Shown in pieces: positions 26,947 through 35,438 of a stretch of DNA of 64,000 nt. The stretch lies in contig JABHIE010000018.1 of NCBI GenBank assembly GCA_018671175.1, positions 117,062 through 181,061 of the forward strand, read 5' to 3'. Origin of the DNA: Planctomycetota bacterium. GTDB lineage: Bacteria > Planctomycetota > UBA1135. The stretch's first letter is position 1. The number at the start of each line of letters is the position of its first letter. The translations under genes were made by a program, and so were the position numbers. A model generated the notes under the pieces. It ran no database searches and had not been told where the DNA came from. It saw nothing but the letters and a program-made list of their open reading frames with translations.

Positions 26947-28368
26947 ATGAAAAAAATCATTAAATGGGGGTGGCTTTGCGTTGTTTTACTCTTGGCGGCA
27001 TGGCTAATTCTCGCCAAGAATCACCCTGCTAGCCAAAATATTTTTGGTGGAGCATTGCTGCCGCCAAATATGTCACCTGCCGACTCTATCGATTATTCAA
27101 CTTACAATCGAACCGATATTGTTTCTACTCAAGATGTTTTAGACATTAAGCCAATGATCATAGGTGGTGCCAAGGATGAGGCTTTCTGGTATGACGCACT
27201 AGCCATTATCTCTATTGGGCTCAATGAGTATTACCCTCGGCCTTTTAAAGAAAACAAGGAAGAATCCATCCCTGCGCAACTTGACAAGTTTTTAAATCAC
27301 CGCAATAGCCCAGGCCTGCCGCCACTTGCTTGGGTGGCCGATGAGATTTCCGGGCACCCCCAGGCCATTCTCATTGCTTGGGCTCAATCTGTCCATCCAA
27401 CAGAATGGGATGCCTGGGCTTTTCCGCTCGTTAACCGCGACTCACTTTCACCTGAATTGCTAACCGGTCTTCTGTACGGTTACTCTCACACCACAAAAGG
27501 CGCCCTAAACCTTGCCACGCTAAATGCCAAGGCCGCCAACCAATGGCCATTTTTCAACGGCCGACTTGGCCCCATTCGTCAACCAAAGCTGCAAGATCAT
27601 GCCGCTCAACAATTGCTCTATTCGGCAAATTATCAAGACTACGCATCATTGACTGCTCGGATACTATCCACAATCATCTTGGGGCAAACTTGGGGACGCT
27701 CTGAAGAATCAAAGCTTGCTCTGCGGCACGCCTTGCTCACGCAAAAACCCTATGACTGGGGTTCGCACCTTCCCGCGGTCATGTCGCTCGTTGCATTTCA
27801 CGACCCCAAGGACCCCGCACTTATTCGGCTTTTCCAAAACTGGCTCGCTCTTGGCTCAGATTATGCAGCTATGCCAATCACTTTTTCCGTTATCTACCCT
27901 TATTTACGCGATGCTGGCATTCCATCCATCGGGGAAAAAATGCTTCTTGCGTGCGCGAAAAACCCATTTGCAAGCCAACATGACCGTTTCGCGGAGGAAG
28001 TAGCCACTTTAATTGCAAAGCAAATAAACCCTGATGAAGAACTTCTCGATGCCGCGATCAACATCGCTTTTAATCCCGACACGGCTGAGGCTCTTCCCGC
28101 TCACTTATTGAACACGGTCTTTGCAATAGAGCAAGACTTACAATCGTTATTCAAGCTTGTTTCTGAAGCCCCTTGGAGGACTGAGCCTCATATGGCTGCC
28201 AACTTCATAAAGCAGTTCTCCGTATATTTGCACGCTTACGACCCCAATAACGACCAAGGCCTGCGCGACTCATATTTAACATTATTAGACGACATAAACA
28301 CCTCTTTTCCGGGCGACAATTCTCTCCAAGACGCCGTCCTTGATTCCCGTGCTCAATTAAGCAAATAG
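26947..28368 (+). CDS. Membrane-anchored protein of unknown function, copy 1
   Basis: 473 aa with one N-terminal hydrophobic helix (WGWLCVVLLLAAWLIL), otherwise helical and extracytoplasmic. Segments shared with copy 2 include FWYDALAIIS, NEYYPRPF, SPGLPPL, QWPFFNGRLG, NYQDYASLTAR, KPYDWGSHLPAVMSLVAFH and DPNNDQGLRDS. Even spacing of helical blocks suggests a HEAT/TPR-like solenoid. No catalytic motif is apparent. Always encoded right after a Cys-rich exported peptide in this window. Confidence 0.75.
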   Translation: MKKIIKWGWLCVVLLLAAWLILAKNHPASQNIFGGALLPPNMSPADSIDYSTYNRTDIVSTQDVLDIKPMIIGGAKDEAFWYDALAIISIGLNEYYPRPFKENKEESIPAQLDKFLNHRNSPGLPPLAWVADEISGHPQAILIAWAQSVHPTEWDAWAFPLVNRDSLSPELLTGLLYGYSHTTKGALNLATLNAKAANQWPFFNGRLGPIRQPKLQDHAAQQLLYSANYQDYASLTARILSTIILGQTWGRSEESKLALRHALLTQKPYDWGSHLPAVMSLVAFHDPKDPALIRLFQNWLALGSDYAAMPITFSVIYPYLRDAGIPSIGEKMLLACAKNPFASQHDRFAEEVATLIAKQINPDEELLDAAINIAFNPDTAEALPAHLLNTVFAIEQDLQSLFKLVSEAPWRTEPHMAANFIKQFSVYLHAYDPNNDQGLRDSYLTLLDDINTSFPGDNSLQDAVLDSRAQLSK

Positions 28369-28390
28369 CCCTCCTAGTCTGCGGTTTGTT

Positions 28391-28396
28391 TATAGT
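28391..28396 (+). promoter_or_regulatory. -10-like TATAGT before second Cys-rich gene
   Basis: Identical in position (7 nt before the ATG) and flanks to the element at 26640. Confidence 0.45.
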
Positions 28397-28403
28397 GGTT
28401 TTC

Positions 28404-28670
28404 ATGAAATACTTCACCTTTCTTTTTCTCCTGCTTGCTTTTTTACCCGCCCCTGCCTCACAAGCGCAAGTTCCAAACAATCCCCAACTTACCCAATGCT
28501 TGCAAGATTGCTTTGATGCTTGGATTACCAACAGCAATACATGCGAAGACAATTTTTGTTGGTTCGGTGGCGTATTCTGCGAGCAGCCTGAGTATGGCCA
28601 GTGCATGTCTTACGCAAAAGGAATATTCAAAGCTTGTTGTAGTGGCTGCATAGAAACATATTCGAATTAA
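28404..28670 (+). CDS. Small Cys-rich exported protein, copy 2
   Basis: 88 aa; signal peptide MKYFTFLFLLLAFLPAPASQA nearly identical to copy 1, then a diverged domain with nine Cys, including CLQDC, CEDNFC, FCEQPEYGQC and CCSGC. Conservation of the signal sequence and Cys pattern with change elsewhere fits a duplicated gene under diverging selection. Its former partner gene downstream is broken. Confidence 0.75.
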   Translation: MKYFTFLFLLLAFLPAPASQAQVPNNPQLTQCLQDCFDAWITNSNTCEDNFCWFGGVFCEQPEYGQCMSYAKGIFKACCSGCIETYSN

Positions 28671-28685
28671 TTCCTTTCTTTTATT

Positions 28686-30027
28686 ATGCTTAAGAAAAAT
28701 CTCACCTATGGGGCTATTGCTGCCTCAATTCTTGCATTGGCATTTATTTATTTTGCGCCCTTCGATGCTCGACCAAGTTCGAATCTTGGGCAAACTCTAA
28801 ATAAACCAGTGCCTCTGCCTATTCAGGTTTTCTCACTAGAAAGGCGTGAAATCCACTCAATCGAAGAGGCCTTAAAAGCGACTCCGCTAAAGACCAAGAC
28901 TCTCAAAGACGCTGCCTTTTGGCACGATGCACTAGCCATTATTTCATTCGGCATTAATCAATATTATCCCCGGCCTTTTTGGCCCCGAGCAGAAGAAAAT
29001 GTTCAAACCCAACTCAACACTTTTTTAGCCAATCGGCAAAGTCCAGGCCTGCCAGAGTTGCGTTGGATGTCGGACAAAATTTACGGCCACGCTCAGGGCG
29101 TCTTGCTGGCCTGGGCGCAAACCGTGCACCCAAACGAATGGGATGACTGGGGCTCTTGACCTAGCCGAATTAAGCCACCGCACAGGAGGGCAATGGCCCT
29201 TTTTCCCGGGTAGACTTGGCGCGCCAAGAGACCCGAGAATCAAATCTCTTGCGGTTAAACAATTGCAGTTACTGCCCGACTATCAAAACTACTCGACTCT
29301 AACTGCGAGATGCCTAGCGGCCATCATCCTGGCTCAAGATTGGGGCAAAAGTGACGATTCCAAAGCAGCCCTAAAGAATATCCTGCTCGAAGAAAAACCT
29401 TACGACTGGGGCGCGCACATACCTGCGCTCATGTCTCTTGTGGCATTCCACACACCTAAAGATCCCGACCTAATCCAACTCTTTAGTCAATGGCTTTTAG
29501 GCAAAGAACCCTATCTCCTCACGGGCCACTGCTTTAATTTCTTATACGCCTATCTTCGAAATGCGGGGGATGAGTCGATTGGCAAAAAGATGCTCTTGGC
29601 GTATGCGAAAAAGCGTAATATCGCCAAGTACAACATGATCGAGCATGATTTAGCAATGCTCATTTCCAACCAAAACGAAAGCGATGGAGAATTGCTCGAC
29701 ACCATGATTCATGTGGCTTTCGATATCCATAATGAGCGTGACAATTATTTAATCGACCCTGATGTATTGGCCAATATTTTCCTGATAAACCAAGACCTAA
29801 ATTCCCTTTTACAATTCACTGCAGAAGCGCCTTGGCGAAGTTCACCGCAAGACGCCATCTCATTCATTCATAGATATGCGCTCGCGCAAGCCAGCTACGA
29901 CCCGAACGATGAGCAAGGATGCCTTGAAGAATTTTTAAACCTTCTCGATAATATTGAGACTTCCTTCCCAGAAAATGATTATTTCTTAGAAGCCGTCCGT
30001 GACGCGCGCTCTCGGTTAAACGAATAG
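28686..30027 (+). pseudogene. Membrane-anchored protein, copy 2, frameshifted by an internal deletion
   Basis: Homologous to the gene at 26947-28368. The first 157 codons (28686-29159, N-terminal helix at residues 8-23) run in one frame and stop at a TGA; the rest (from about 29143 to 30027) continues in the +1 frame. Compared with copy 1, about 27 residues between EWDDW and GALDL are missing, roughly 83 nt, which causes the shift. Both halves retain high similarity to copy 1 and no other stops, so the lesion is recent, or the read assembly lost a segment. Confidence 0.8.
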
Positions 30028-30059
30028 TTACCCCCTAGTCTGTGCTAGATTGGCTCACC

Positions 30060-31631
30060 ATGACCGATAGCACCCACCCGTCTCAAAACTCGGAATCTCT
30101 TTGGCAACAGGTCAAAGGTTTTCCGGGTCTCTTCTGGACCGCCAACTGGATGGAGCTCATCGAGCGTTTTTCCTATTACGGCCTGCGTACCGTGGTGCCG
30201 ATTTATATGGTGCTCGCTTTTGAGGAAGGTGGCCCGCAATTCACCCACATCGAAAAGGCAAGCATTTTTGCTTATTGGGCCTTGGTGCAATCGTTTATCC
30301 CTGTTTTCACGGGCGGCTTTGCGGATCGCTTTGGGTATAAATTAAATATCGTCATCGCGACTTTTGTAAAAATCGCGGGCTACCTTGTGATGGGTTATGC
30401 AATTCGGATTGCGGCCGTGATGAATAATGGCGATTTAACTGGCGTCGAAGGCAACATCAACGGTGCGGCTGGCGGTGAATACACCTATTGGGTTTTCTTT
30501 GCGGGCGCGATGCTGCTCGCTGCCGGCACGGCCATTTTCAAACCTGGTCTGCAGGGTATGGTCGCGAAAATCATGCCGAAATCGCGAGCATCAACGGGTT
30601 GGGGCATTTTTTACCAGATGGTCAATGTTGGCGCCTTCCTCGGCCCACTCCTTGCTGGGCCCCTACGACTGATGTCTTGGGAATATGTTTTCCTGGCTTG
30701 CGCGGCCGCGATTGCACTCAACTTCATCCCCCTCTTTTTCTTTTCCGAGCCAGAGCGCAGCGCAGAAGAGCAAGATAATTCGGGCATCATGGAGTCGCTC
30801 ATCAAGAGCTTTAAAGGTCTATTTGAGCCACGCCTCTTCGCCTTCACGATTTTGTTTTCTGGCTTCTGGCTGATGTTCTTCCAGCTCTTCGACATCCTGC
30901 CAAACTTTATCGATGACTGGGTCGACAGCCGCGAGATTGGCGCAATGCTCCAAGGCACCTTTGGTGGCATCGTCCCCATCAACCCTGACGGCAACCTTGG
31001 CCAAGAATGGATGATCAACATCAACGCGCTCTTGATTTCGCTCTTGGCGTTTTTGATGGGCTATCTCACGGGTAAAGTGAAATCGCTTCACGCCATGATT
31101 TTAGGGATCGGTGTTTCTTGCGTGGCCATCTGGATGCTCGGCATGAGCATGGACGGCTGGTGGTGCTTATTCGCAATCGGTGTTTTTTCTCTTGGCGAAA
31201 TGGCCGCAAGCCCAACCAGGCTGCGCTATCTGGCAAATATTGCCCCTCCTGGGCGCAGCGGTGCATACATGGGCTACGCAAACGCCACCGTCGGCATCGG
31301 TTGGTTTTTTGGCTCGCTCATCGCGGGCAATTGGTATGAAAATGGTGGCGACAAAGTCAACTTGGCAAAAACATATTTGGTCGAAAATCTTGGTCAAACG
31401 CAAAGTGCCGTTGACGCGCTAAAGAAAACGCAAGTCGTCGACCGACTGGTCGAGCTCAGCCCCAATCTAAACGATGCTTGGGGGGCCCAGAAGCTCTTGT
31501 GGGACACCTACCACCCCTACGAAATGTGGACTTATTTCGCGCTCATCGGCGTCAGCTCAATGGTCGGCCTGATGGTGTTTAATTATGTCACGCAAAAGCA
31601 AGACGCGGCAAAAGCCAAGGCGTCGTCTTAA
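30060..31631 (+). CDS. Proton-dependent oligopeptide transporter (POT/PTR2, MFS)
   Basis: 523 aa, about 12-14 membrane segments. FWTANWMELIERFSYYGLR matches the POT helix 1 ExxER-type motif (ELIERFSYYG), and GGFADRFGYK is the MFS loop 2-3 signature; FKPGLQGMV, FYQMVNVGAFLGP and PTRLRYLANIAPPGRSGAYMG (shortened: APPGRSGAYMG) fit the family. It imports di- and tripeptides with protons in characterised members. The ATG at 30060 is preferred over an upstream in-frame ATG. Convergent with the NapD-like gene, 6 bp apart. Confidence 0.88.
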   Translation: MTDSTHPSQNSESLWQQVKGFPGLFWTANWMELIERFSYYGLRTVVPIYMVLAFEEGGPQFTHIEKASIFAYWALVQSFIPVFTGGFADRFGYKLNIVIATFVKIAGYLVMGYAIRIAAVMNNGDLTGVEGNINGAAGGEYTYWVFFAGAMLLAAGTAIFKPGLQGMVAKIMPKSRASTGWGIFYQMVNVGAFLGPLLAGPLRLMSWEYVFLACAAAIALNFIPLFFFSEPERSAEEQDNSGIMESLIKSFKGLFEPRLFAFTILFSGFWLMFFQLFDILPNFIDDWVDSREIGAMLQGTFGGIVPINPDGNLGQEWMININALLISLLAFLMGYLTGKVKSLHAMILGIGVSCVAIWMLGMSMDGWWCLFAIGVFSLGEMAASPTRLRYLANIAPPGRSGAYMGYANATVGIGWFFGSLIAGNWYENGGDKVNLAKTYLVENLGQTQSAVDALKKTQVVDRLVELSPNLNDAWGAQKLLWDTYHPYEMWTYFALIGVSSMVGLMVFNYVTQKQDAAKAKASS

Positions 31632-31637
31632 CAACAA

Positions 31638-31886
31638 CTAAGACGCAATACCAAACTGACCAAAGCTCGCATAAATCGGGCGGAGGTCATGCAGGCCTTC
31701 GAGTGATTCAATCTCATTGCGCACGGTTGCATAAGCCTGATCAACCGTATCGGCATCAACCCAAATCGAAACCGATTGTGGGTCGTCCATAATCGTGAGC
31801 TTGACACCGCTCATGGCCTCGAGTGCGAAGCGAATTTGCTCACATAACTCGAGGTCAAAGCGGGCGAGGAAGCCGACTGTAGCCAT
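31638..31886 (-). CDS. NapD-like small protein
   Basis: 82 aa with a ferredoxin-like pattern: VGFLARFDLELCEQIRFALEAM, GVKLTIMDDPQSVSIWV, then a helix and a final strand (each quoted only in part: VGFLARFD, LTIMDDP, IWVDADTV). The GVxxxxxDDP layout resembles NapD, the chaperone binding the Tat signal of periplasmic nitrate reductase. No napA is visible, so a NapD role is speculative; it may act on another exported redox protein. It has its own promoter and sits behind the terminator of the octaheme operon. Confidence 0.5.
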   Translation of the reverse strand: MATVGFLARFDLELCEQIRFALEAMSGVKLTIMDDPQSVSIWVDADTVDQAYATVRNEIESLEGLHDLRPIYASFGQFGIAS

Positions 31887-31940
31887 GGCAAGGTTTAAGC
31901 CTTGTAATGCCTACTCGCTAGTCGTTTTTTCATCCTGATG

Positions 31941-31969
31941 TAAATAGGGAAATATACTTCATGCGGCAA
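31941..31969 (-). promoter_or_regulatory. Probable promoter of the NapD-like gene
   Basis: On the minus strand TTGCCG (31964-31969), 17-bp spacer, TATTTA (31941-31946); about 50 nt of leader precede the ATG at 31886. Confidence 0.45.
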
Positions 31970-31990
31970 ATACCCCACTCAACAAAAGTT

Positions 31991-32024
31991 GCGCGGGCGC
32001 CCCGATTTTTCAGAGCGCCCGCGC
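31991..32024 (-). terminator. Terminator of the Rieske/cytb/octaheme operon
   Basis: Ten-base GC-rich stem GCGCGGGCGC/GCGCCCGCGC around a 14-base loop, followed on the minus strand by AACTTTTGTT. It lies 32 bp beyond the octaheme stop codon. Confidence 0.7.
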
Positions 32025-32055
32025 GAGTGAATCAAATTAGATTCAATTTGCCTTT

Positions 32056-33681
32056 CTAGTCGAATTCGAAAATGCGATCAGGTTTAGTCTTGGTAAACCA
32101 CTGATGCTCAGGACGCTTCAAGATCTCTTGAATCTTCTCGAGAATCGCTTGGCCACCTTCTGGGTTACCGTGCTCGATGGCGTGATGTGCCATCTCTTCG
32201 GCTTGAGGAAGAAGCTCCATGTAGAAACGCTCAGCGACCTCATAGAGACCGTGCCAGTGCGTGTAGTCAGGAGCATTCATTGCAGCACCGTGACGAGCGC
32301 GGCGGCCTTCGTGGTGCCAGAGATAGAACCAAGTCCATTCGATTTCTTCATCGAACATGGCGCCTGTGCGCACATTGGCCGTCTTGAGTAAACCCATCAA
32401 CTGCTTACCAGGCTCAGCGAACTTCTGGTTGTAAAGCACAACCAGATCGTCGTATTGCATGTAGAACTTATTGACATAGTCTTTGGAGTGACAGTTGTGA
32501 CAAGCATCTTGCATGCGCCCACGCTTGTTTTGCCAAGAGTCGCCACCATCGGCCAAGAGGCGTGCACGCTCTTTGACATCTGTGGTTTTGATGACCTTGT
32601 TGTCTTTGTCAGTATCCATCACAACTGATGCTGGCGGACGGTTATTCCAGGAGATACGGCGACCAACGTCGTGATGGATCTTGCCGCCATTATTAACATT
32701 AGCGGACATGTGGCAGGTTGCGCAGGTTGGAGCCGCGTTGTAATCCTCACCCAAAACCCAAGTCTCACCGTCAAGGTTAAGCTCGTCTTTCATGTCGCGA
32801 TAAGCGATACCGTGCTTGGACTCTTCGTAAACCTCTTTTTGCGGGTGGTCAGGGCCAAGGTGGCACTTGCCGCAGTTTTCAGGCTGACGGGCGCGGCGTG
32901 GGCTAAAGTCGTGACGGCTGTGACAGGCAGTACAAGAGCCTTTTGAACCGTCAAGGTTGAAGCGGCCGATACCGGTGTTTGGCCAAGACTGGTGGTCAAT
33001 CATTGGCTTGCCATTTTCGTCTTTCATGACGCGGGCGGCGGCCTCTAAATTAGTTGGCTGACCCGTTTGGCCAGGCTCAAGGAAGAGGTCGTCAAGAGTC
33101 ACAACGCCACCATCAATTGTCTTCAACGCAATCTTAGAACCGTGGCACTGCTTACAACCCAAGTTCACGAGGCCGAAACCATTGACCATATTGAAGTCGC
33201 CTTCGCGCCCTGGGGTCATCCCGTGAGGAGCAAATGGCACGCGGTTTCCTTCGGCCACTTCGGCAAGACGGTTATCAAGGGAAGCAAGGATGCGACCCGC
33301 CTTTGCGTGGTGAGAGTGCGCAAACTCTTCATACTCAGTTTCGTGGCACTTGGCGCAATCGAGAGGAGTAACGATAGTCGCAATCAAAGCACCCTCGTGC
33401 TTGAATGCGTCAACATCACCCTCTTGGGCTTCGTGGCACTCAAAGCAACCGACACCTTTGACAGCATGACCAGAACCGGTCCAGTGTGAAGCGATACCTG
33501 GAGTCTCTTTTTCGTGACACTCTACGCAGCGTTTTGAGCTGGCAGGAATCTCGATGTGAGGCTTGGTCAGACCAGCTTCTTGAGCCTTGCGGGCTACTTC
33601 CATTTGCTGGACGTATAGCAAGGAGATGAGGAAAGCAATGCCGAGGACGGCAATGATGAACTTCTTAAAGTTGAGGCTCAT
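32056..33681 (-). CDS. Octaheme c-type cytochrome, hydroxylamine oxidoreductase (HAO)-like, membrane-anchored
   Basis: 541 aa. One N-terminal helix (FIIAVLGIAFLISLLYV) anchors it facing the periplasm. Eight CxxCH heme motifs are present in order: CVECH, CFECH, CAKCH, CKQCH, CTACH, CGKCH, CATCH and CHNCH. GCKQCHGSKI at the fourth matches the catalytic heme region of HAO-family proteins, and the C-terminal DYTHWHGLYEVAERFY region matches the HAO helical tail. Members oxidise hydroxylamine or hydrazine, or reduce nitrite/hydroxylamine, depending on a Tyr cross-link to heme 4. Third gene of an operon with Rieske and cytochrome b, 27 bp after the latter, so it probably trades electrons with that quinol complex. 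Confidence 0.88.
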   Translation of the reverse strand: MSLNFKKFIIAVLGIAFLISLLYVQQMEVARKAQEAGLTKPHIEIPASSKRCVECHEKETPGIASHWTGSGHAVKGVGCFECHEAQEGDVDAFKHEGALIATIVTPLDCAKCHETEYEEFAHSHHAKAGRILASLDNRLAEVAEGNRVPFAPHGMTPGREGDFNMVNGFGLVNLGCKQCHGSKIALKTIDGGVVTLDDLFLEPGQTGQPTNLEAAARVMKDENGKPMIDHQSWPNTGIGRFNLDGSKGSCTACHSRHDFSPRRARQPENCGKCHLGPDHPQKEVYEESKHGIAYRDMKDELNLDGETWVLGEDYNAAPTCATCHMSANVNNGGKIHHDVGRRISWNNRPPASVVMDTDKDNKVIKTTDVKERARLLADGGDSWQNKRGRMQDACHNCHSKDYVNKFYMQYDDLVVLYNQKFAEPGKQLMGLLKTANVRTGAMFDEEIEWTWFYLWHHEGRRARHGAAMNAPDYTHWHGLYEVAERFYMELLPQAEEMAHHAIEHGNPEGGQAILEKIQEILKRPEHQWFTKTKPDRIFEFD

Positions 33682-33708
33682 AGTTGTTTATGTATTGGCT
33701 GTGGGGGA

Positions 33709-34755
33709 TTAATGAGCGACTGCCGCTTCCCAGACGGTCAGACCGATGATCGCCAAGACGGCAAGGACGCCGACCCAGACACTGAATTCAGAATTAGGGC
33801 GACGGCGACGAACAGCACCATCGATGAACGGCCAAGCCATCATCACTGCGATGACCAAACCTTGGGTAATGACCGCGGTCGAGCCCGTAAAGAGCTTCAG
33901 CCAACGGAAGGCGACATAGAAGAACCACTCTGGCTTAATGACTTCGGGAGTCGCCAGTGGGTTTGCTACAGCACCCATTTCGGCCGGCAAAGCGACCGCA
34001 AGTGAGCTGATGAGGACCATCAAGAAGAGGCCAATACCCAGCTCGGTAAGAAGGTGATCAGGAAAGAAATTGAAATGAGTTTTCTCATCATTTTCTTCAC
34101 CCTTGAATTTGTACTCGGTCACGCCCTGCACGCGCACCATAGATAGGTGAGCAACAAGCAAGAGGATGATGCTGACTGGGAAAACCGCCGCATGCAGCAC
34201 AAAGAAACGCGAAAGTGTATTAGCGTTGTAAGTATCGCCAGCGAGCAACATGTTTTTCAGGAAGCTACCGATGACAGGCACATTATCACTAATGTTGGCC
34301 CCCACCGTTGCGCCCCAATAACTCAACTGCTCAAAGACCAAGCTATAGCCAGTAAAGCCCGTCAGCAAAGTCACAATCAGCAAAAGCATGCCGACAATCC
34401 AGTTGAGCTCACGGGGCTTGCGGTAAGCGCCCGTAAAGAAAACGCGCATTTGGTGCAGCACCATAGCCGCAATCATCAGCGTGCCCGACCACTTGTGCAT
34501 CGACCGGATGAACCAACCGTAGTTAGCCTCATTGGTGATGTAAGCGACTGACTCGTAAGCCGTCTCGGGGGCGGCTTTGTAATACATCGCAAGCATGATG
34601 CCCGTGATGATTTGCACGATGAAAAGATAAGCAGGTGTGCCGCCAATGCAGAACCACCAATGCTTGAGATGGTTTGGAACCGGCTCGTTGGTCAGCTCTT
34701 TTAACGAATCACCCGAAATCGGGAGGCGTTCTTGAATCCATGATGAGAATCCCAT
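33709..34755 (-). CDS. Cytochrome b (b6 plus subunit-IV-type fusion) of a Rieske/cytb complex
   Basis: 348 aa with about eight membrane helices. Heme b ligands are provided by His pairs in MHKWSGTLMIAAMVLHQM and FVLHAAVF...LLLVAHLS, about 14 residues apart in each helix as in b6/bc1 cytochromes. PEWFFYVAF is the quinol-site PEWY-type motif. AAGGAGG lies directly before the ATG. Encoded 16 bp after the Rieske gene and before the octaheme cytochrome; no cytochrome c1 or f gene is present, so the octaheme protein may take its place as electron partner. Confidence 0.93.
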   Translation of the reverse strand: MGFSSWIQERLPISGDSLKELTNEPVPNHLKHWWFCIGGTPAYLFIVQIITGIMLAMYYKAAPETAYESVAYITNEANYGWFIRSMHKWSGTLMIAAMVLHQMRVFFTGAYRKPRELNWIVGMLLLIVTLLTGFTGYSLVFEQLSYWGATVGANISDNVPVIGSFLKNMLLAGDTYNANTLSRFFVLHAAVFPVSIILLLVAHLSMVRVQGVTEYKFKGEENDEKTHFNFFPDHLLTELGIGLFLMVLISSLAVALPAEMGAVANPLATPEVIKPEWFFYVAFRWLKLFTGSTAVITQGLVIAVMMAWPFIDGAVRRRRPNSEFSVWVGVLAVLAIIGLTVWEAAVAH

Positions 34756-34771
34756 TTTTATTCCTCCTTAA

Positions 34772-35272
34772 TTAGATGAGGCGCTCCATAGGAGCGTTAA
34801 TGAAGAGCATGTTGCCTTCGATTTTAAGATCGTAAGCAAACAATTCTTGGCTTGCGTCGCCAGGGGGGCCACCTGTGCCCTTGCCTTTTGCATCGAAAGT
34901 GCCGTTGTGGCACGGGCAGAAGAAGCGATTTTTGGTGTCTTCCCAATGAACTTTGCAACCAAGGTGCGGGCAAGTATCAGAAAGTGCGATGAAGTCTTCG
35001 ATATTACCGGCCACCCCTTGGCGGGCGACAACAATCGATTCGCCGGATGGTGCGCGGTATACGACCTGGTCTCCTTTGCTCATGCGGGCGACATCGGCAA
35101 CATATTGCCAAGCGCGGCGCCCGGGATGAGCCGGATAGAGGTACCGGCCGCCGATAGCAAAGCAAGATCCGTAACTCGCGAGCAAGCCCACTGTCATCGC
35201 CAGCGTAGTGGCGGAAGTGAGAAAGCCGCGGCGGTCTGTGCCTTCAGCTGTGTTTTTCGTGATTTCGGTCAT
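34772..35272 (-). CDS. Rieske [2Fe-2S] protein
   Basis: 166 aa. N-terminal twin-arginine-like RRGFLTSATTLAMTV helix, then the Rieske domain with CPHLGC and CPCHNGTFD supplying two Cys and two His ligands; GPP hinge-like loop follows. Quinol oxidation with bifurcation to cytochrome b is expected. I chose ATG at 35272; an in-frame ATG at 35284 would add four residues. First gene of the operon. Confidence 0.92.
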   Translation of the reverse strand: MTEITKNTAEGTDRRGFLTSATTLAMTVGLLASYGSCFAIGGRYLYPAHPGRRAWQYVADVARMSKGDQVVYRAPSGESIVVARQGVAGNIEDFIALSDTCPHLGCKVHWEDTKNRFFCPCHNGTFDAKGKGTGGPPGDASQELFAYDLKIEGNMLFINAPMERLI

Positions 35273-35314
35273 GGGTAAATGCATTACCCCCGCGACAAAG
35301 CGGGTAGGTCTCCA

Positions 35315-35342
35315 TATTTAACCCGTGACAATACGGTGACAA
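35315..35342 (-). promoter_or_regulatory. Probable promoter of the Rieske/cytb/octaheme operon
   Basis: On the minus strand TTGTCA (35337-35342), 16-bp spacer, TAAATA (35315-35320). The 5' leader of about 35 nt includes a small CCCGC/GCGGG hairpin. Confidence 0.5.
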
Positions 35343-35438
35343 GTCAAAGTTTTGCCTATATTCAACCCCTATATGTTGCCGATTTTCTTAACTTGGCAAC
35401 CGTCGCAGCGTAGGGCAGGGGCAGAAATTGGCTCTTGG

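Larger units (their letters stand above)
26600..30041 (+). repeat. Tandem duplication of a two-gene unit (Cys-rich peptide + membrane-anchored protein)
   Basis: Copy 1 spans about 26630-28383 and copy 2 about 28384-30041. Each begins with the same near-identical stretch (GTTTATAGTGGTTTTCATG plus the first ~45 coding bases) and carries a small Cys-rich exported protein followed by a roughly 470-codon protein; both copies end with a CCCTAGTCTG-like motif. The proteins have diverged, but many blocks are shared. Copy 2's large gene is broken. Confidence 0.8.

Noticed and set aside
28686..29159. TGA inside the second large duplicated gene as a further selenocysteine
   Set aside because: Sequence after the TGA does not resemble copy 1 in that frame; homology resumes in the +1 frame, so it is a frameshift by deletion, not recoding.
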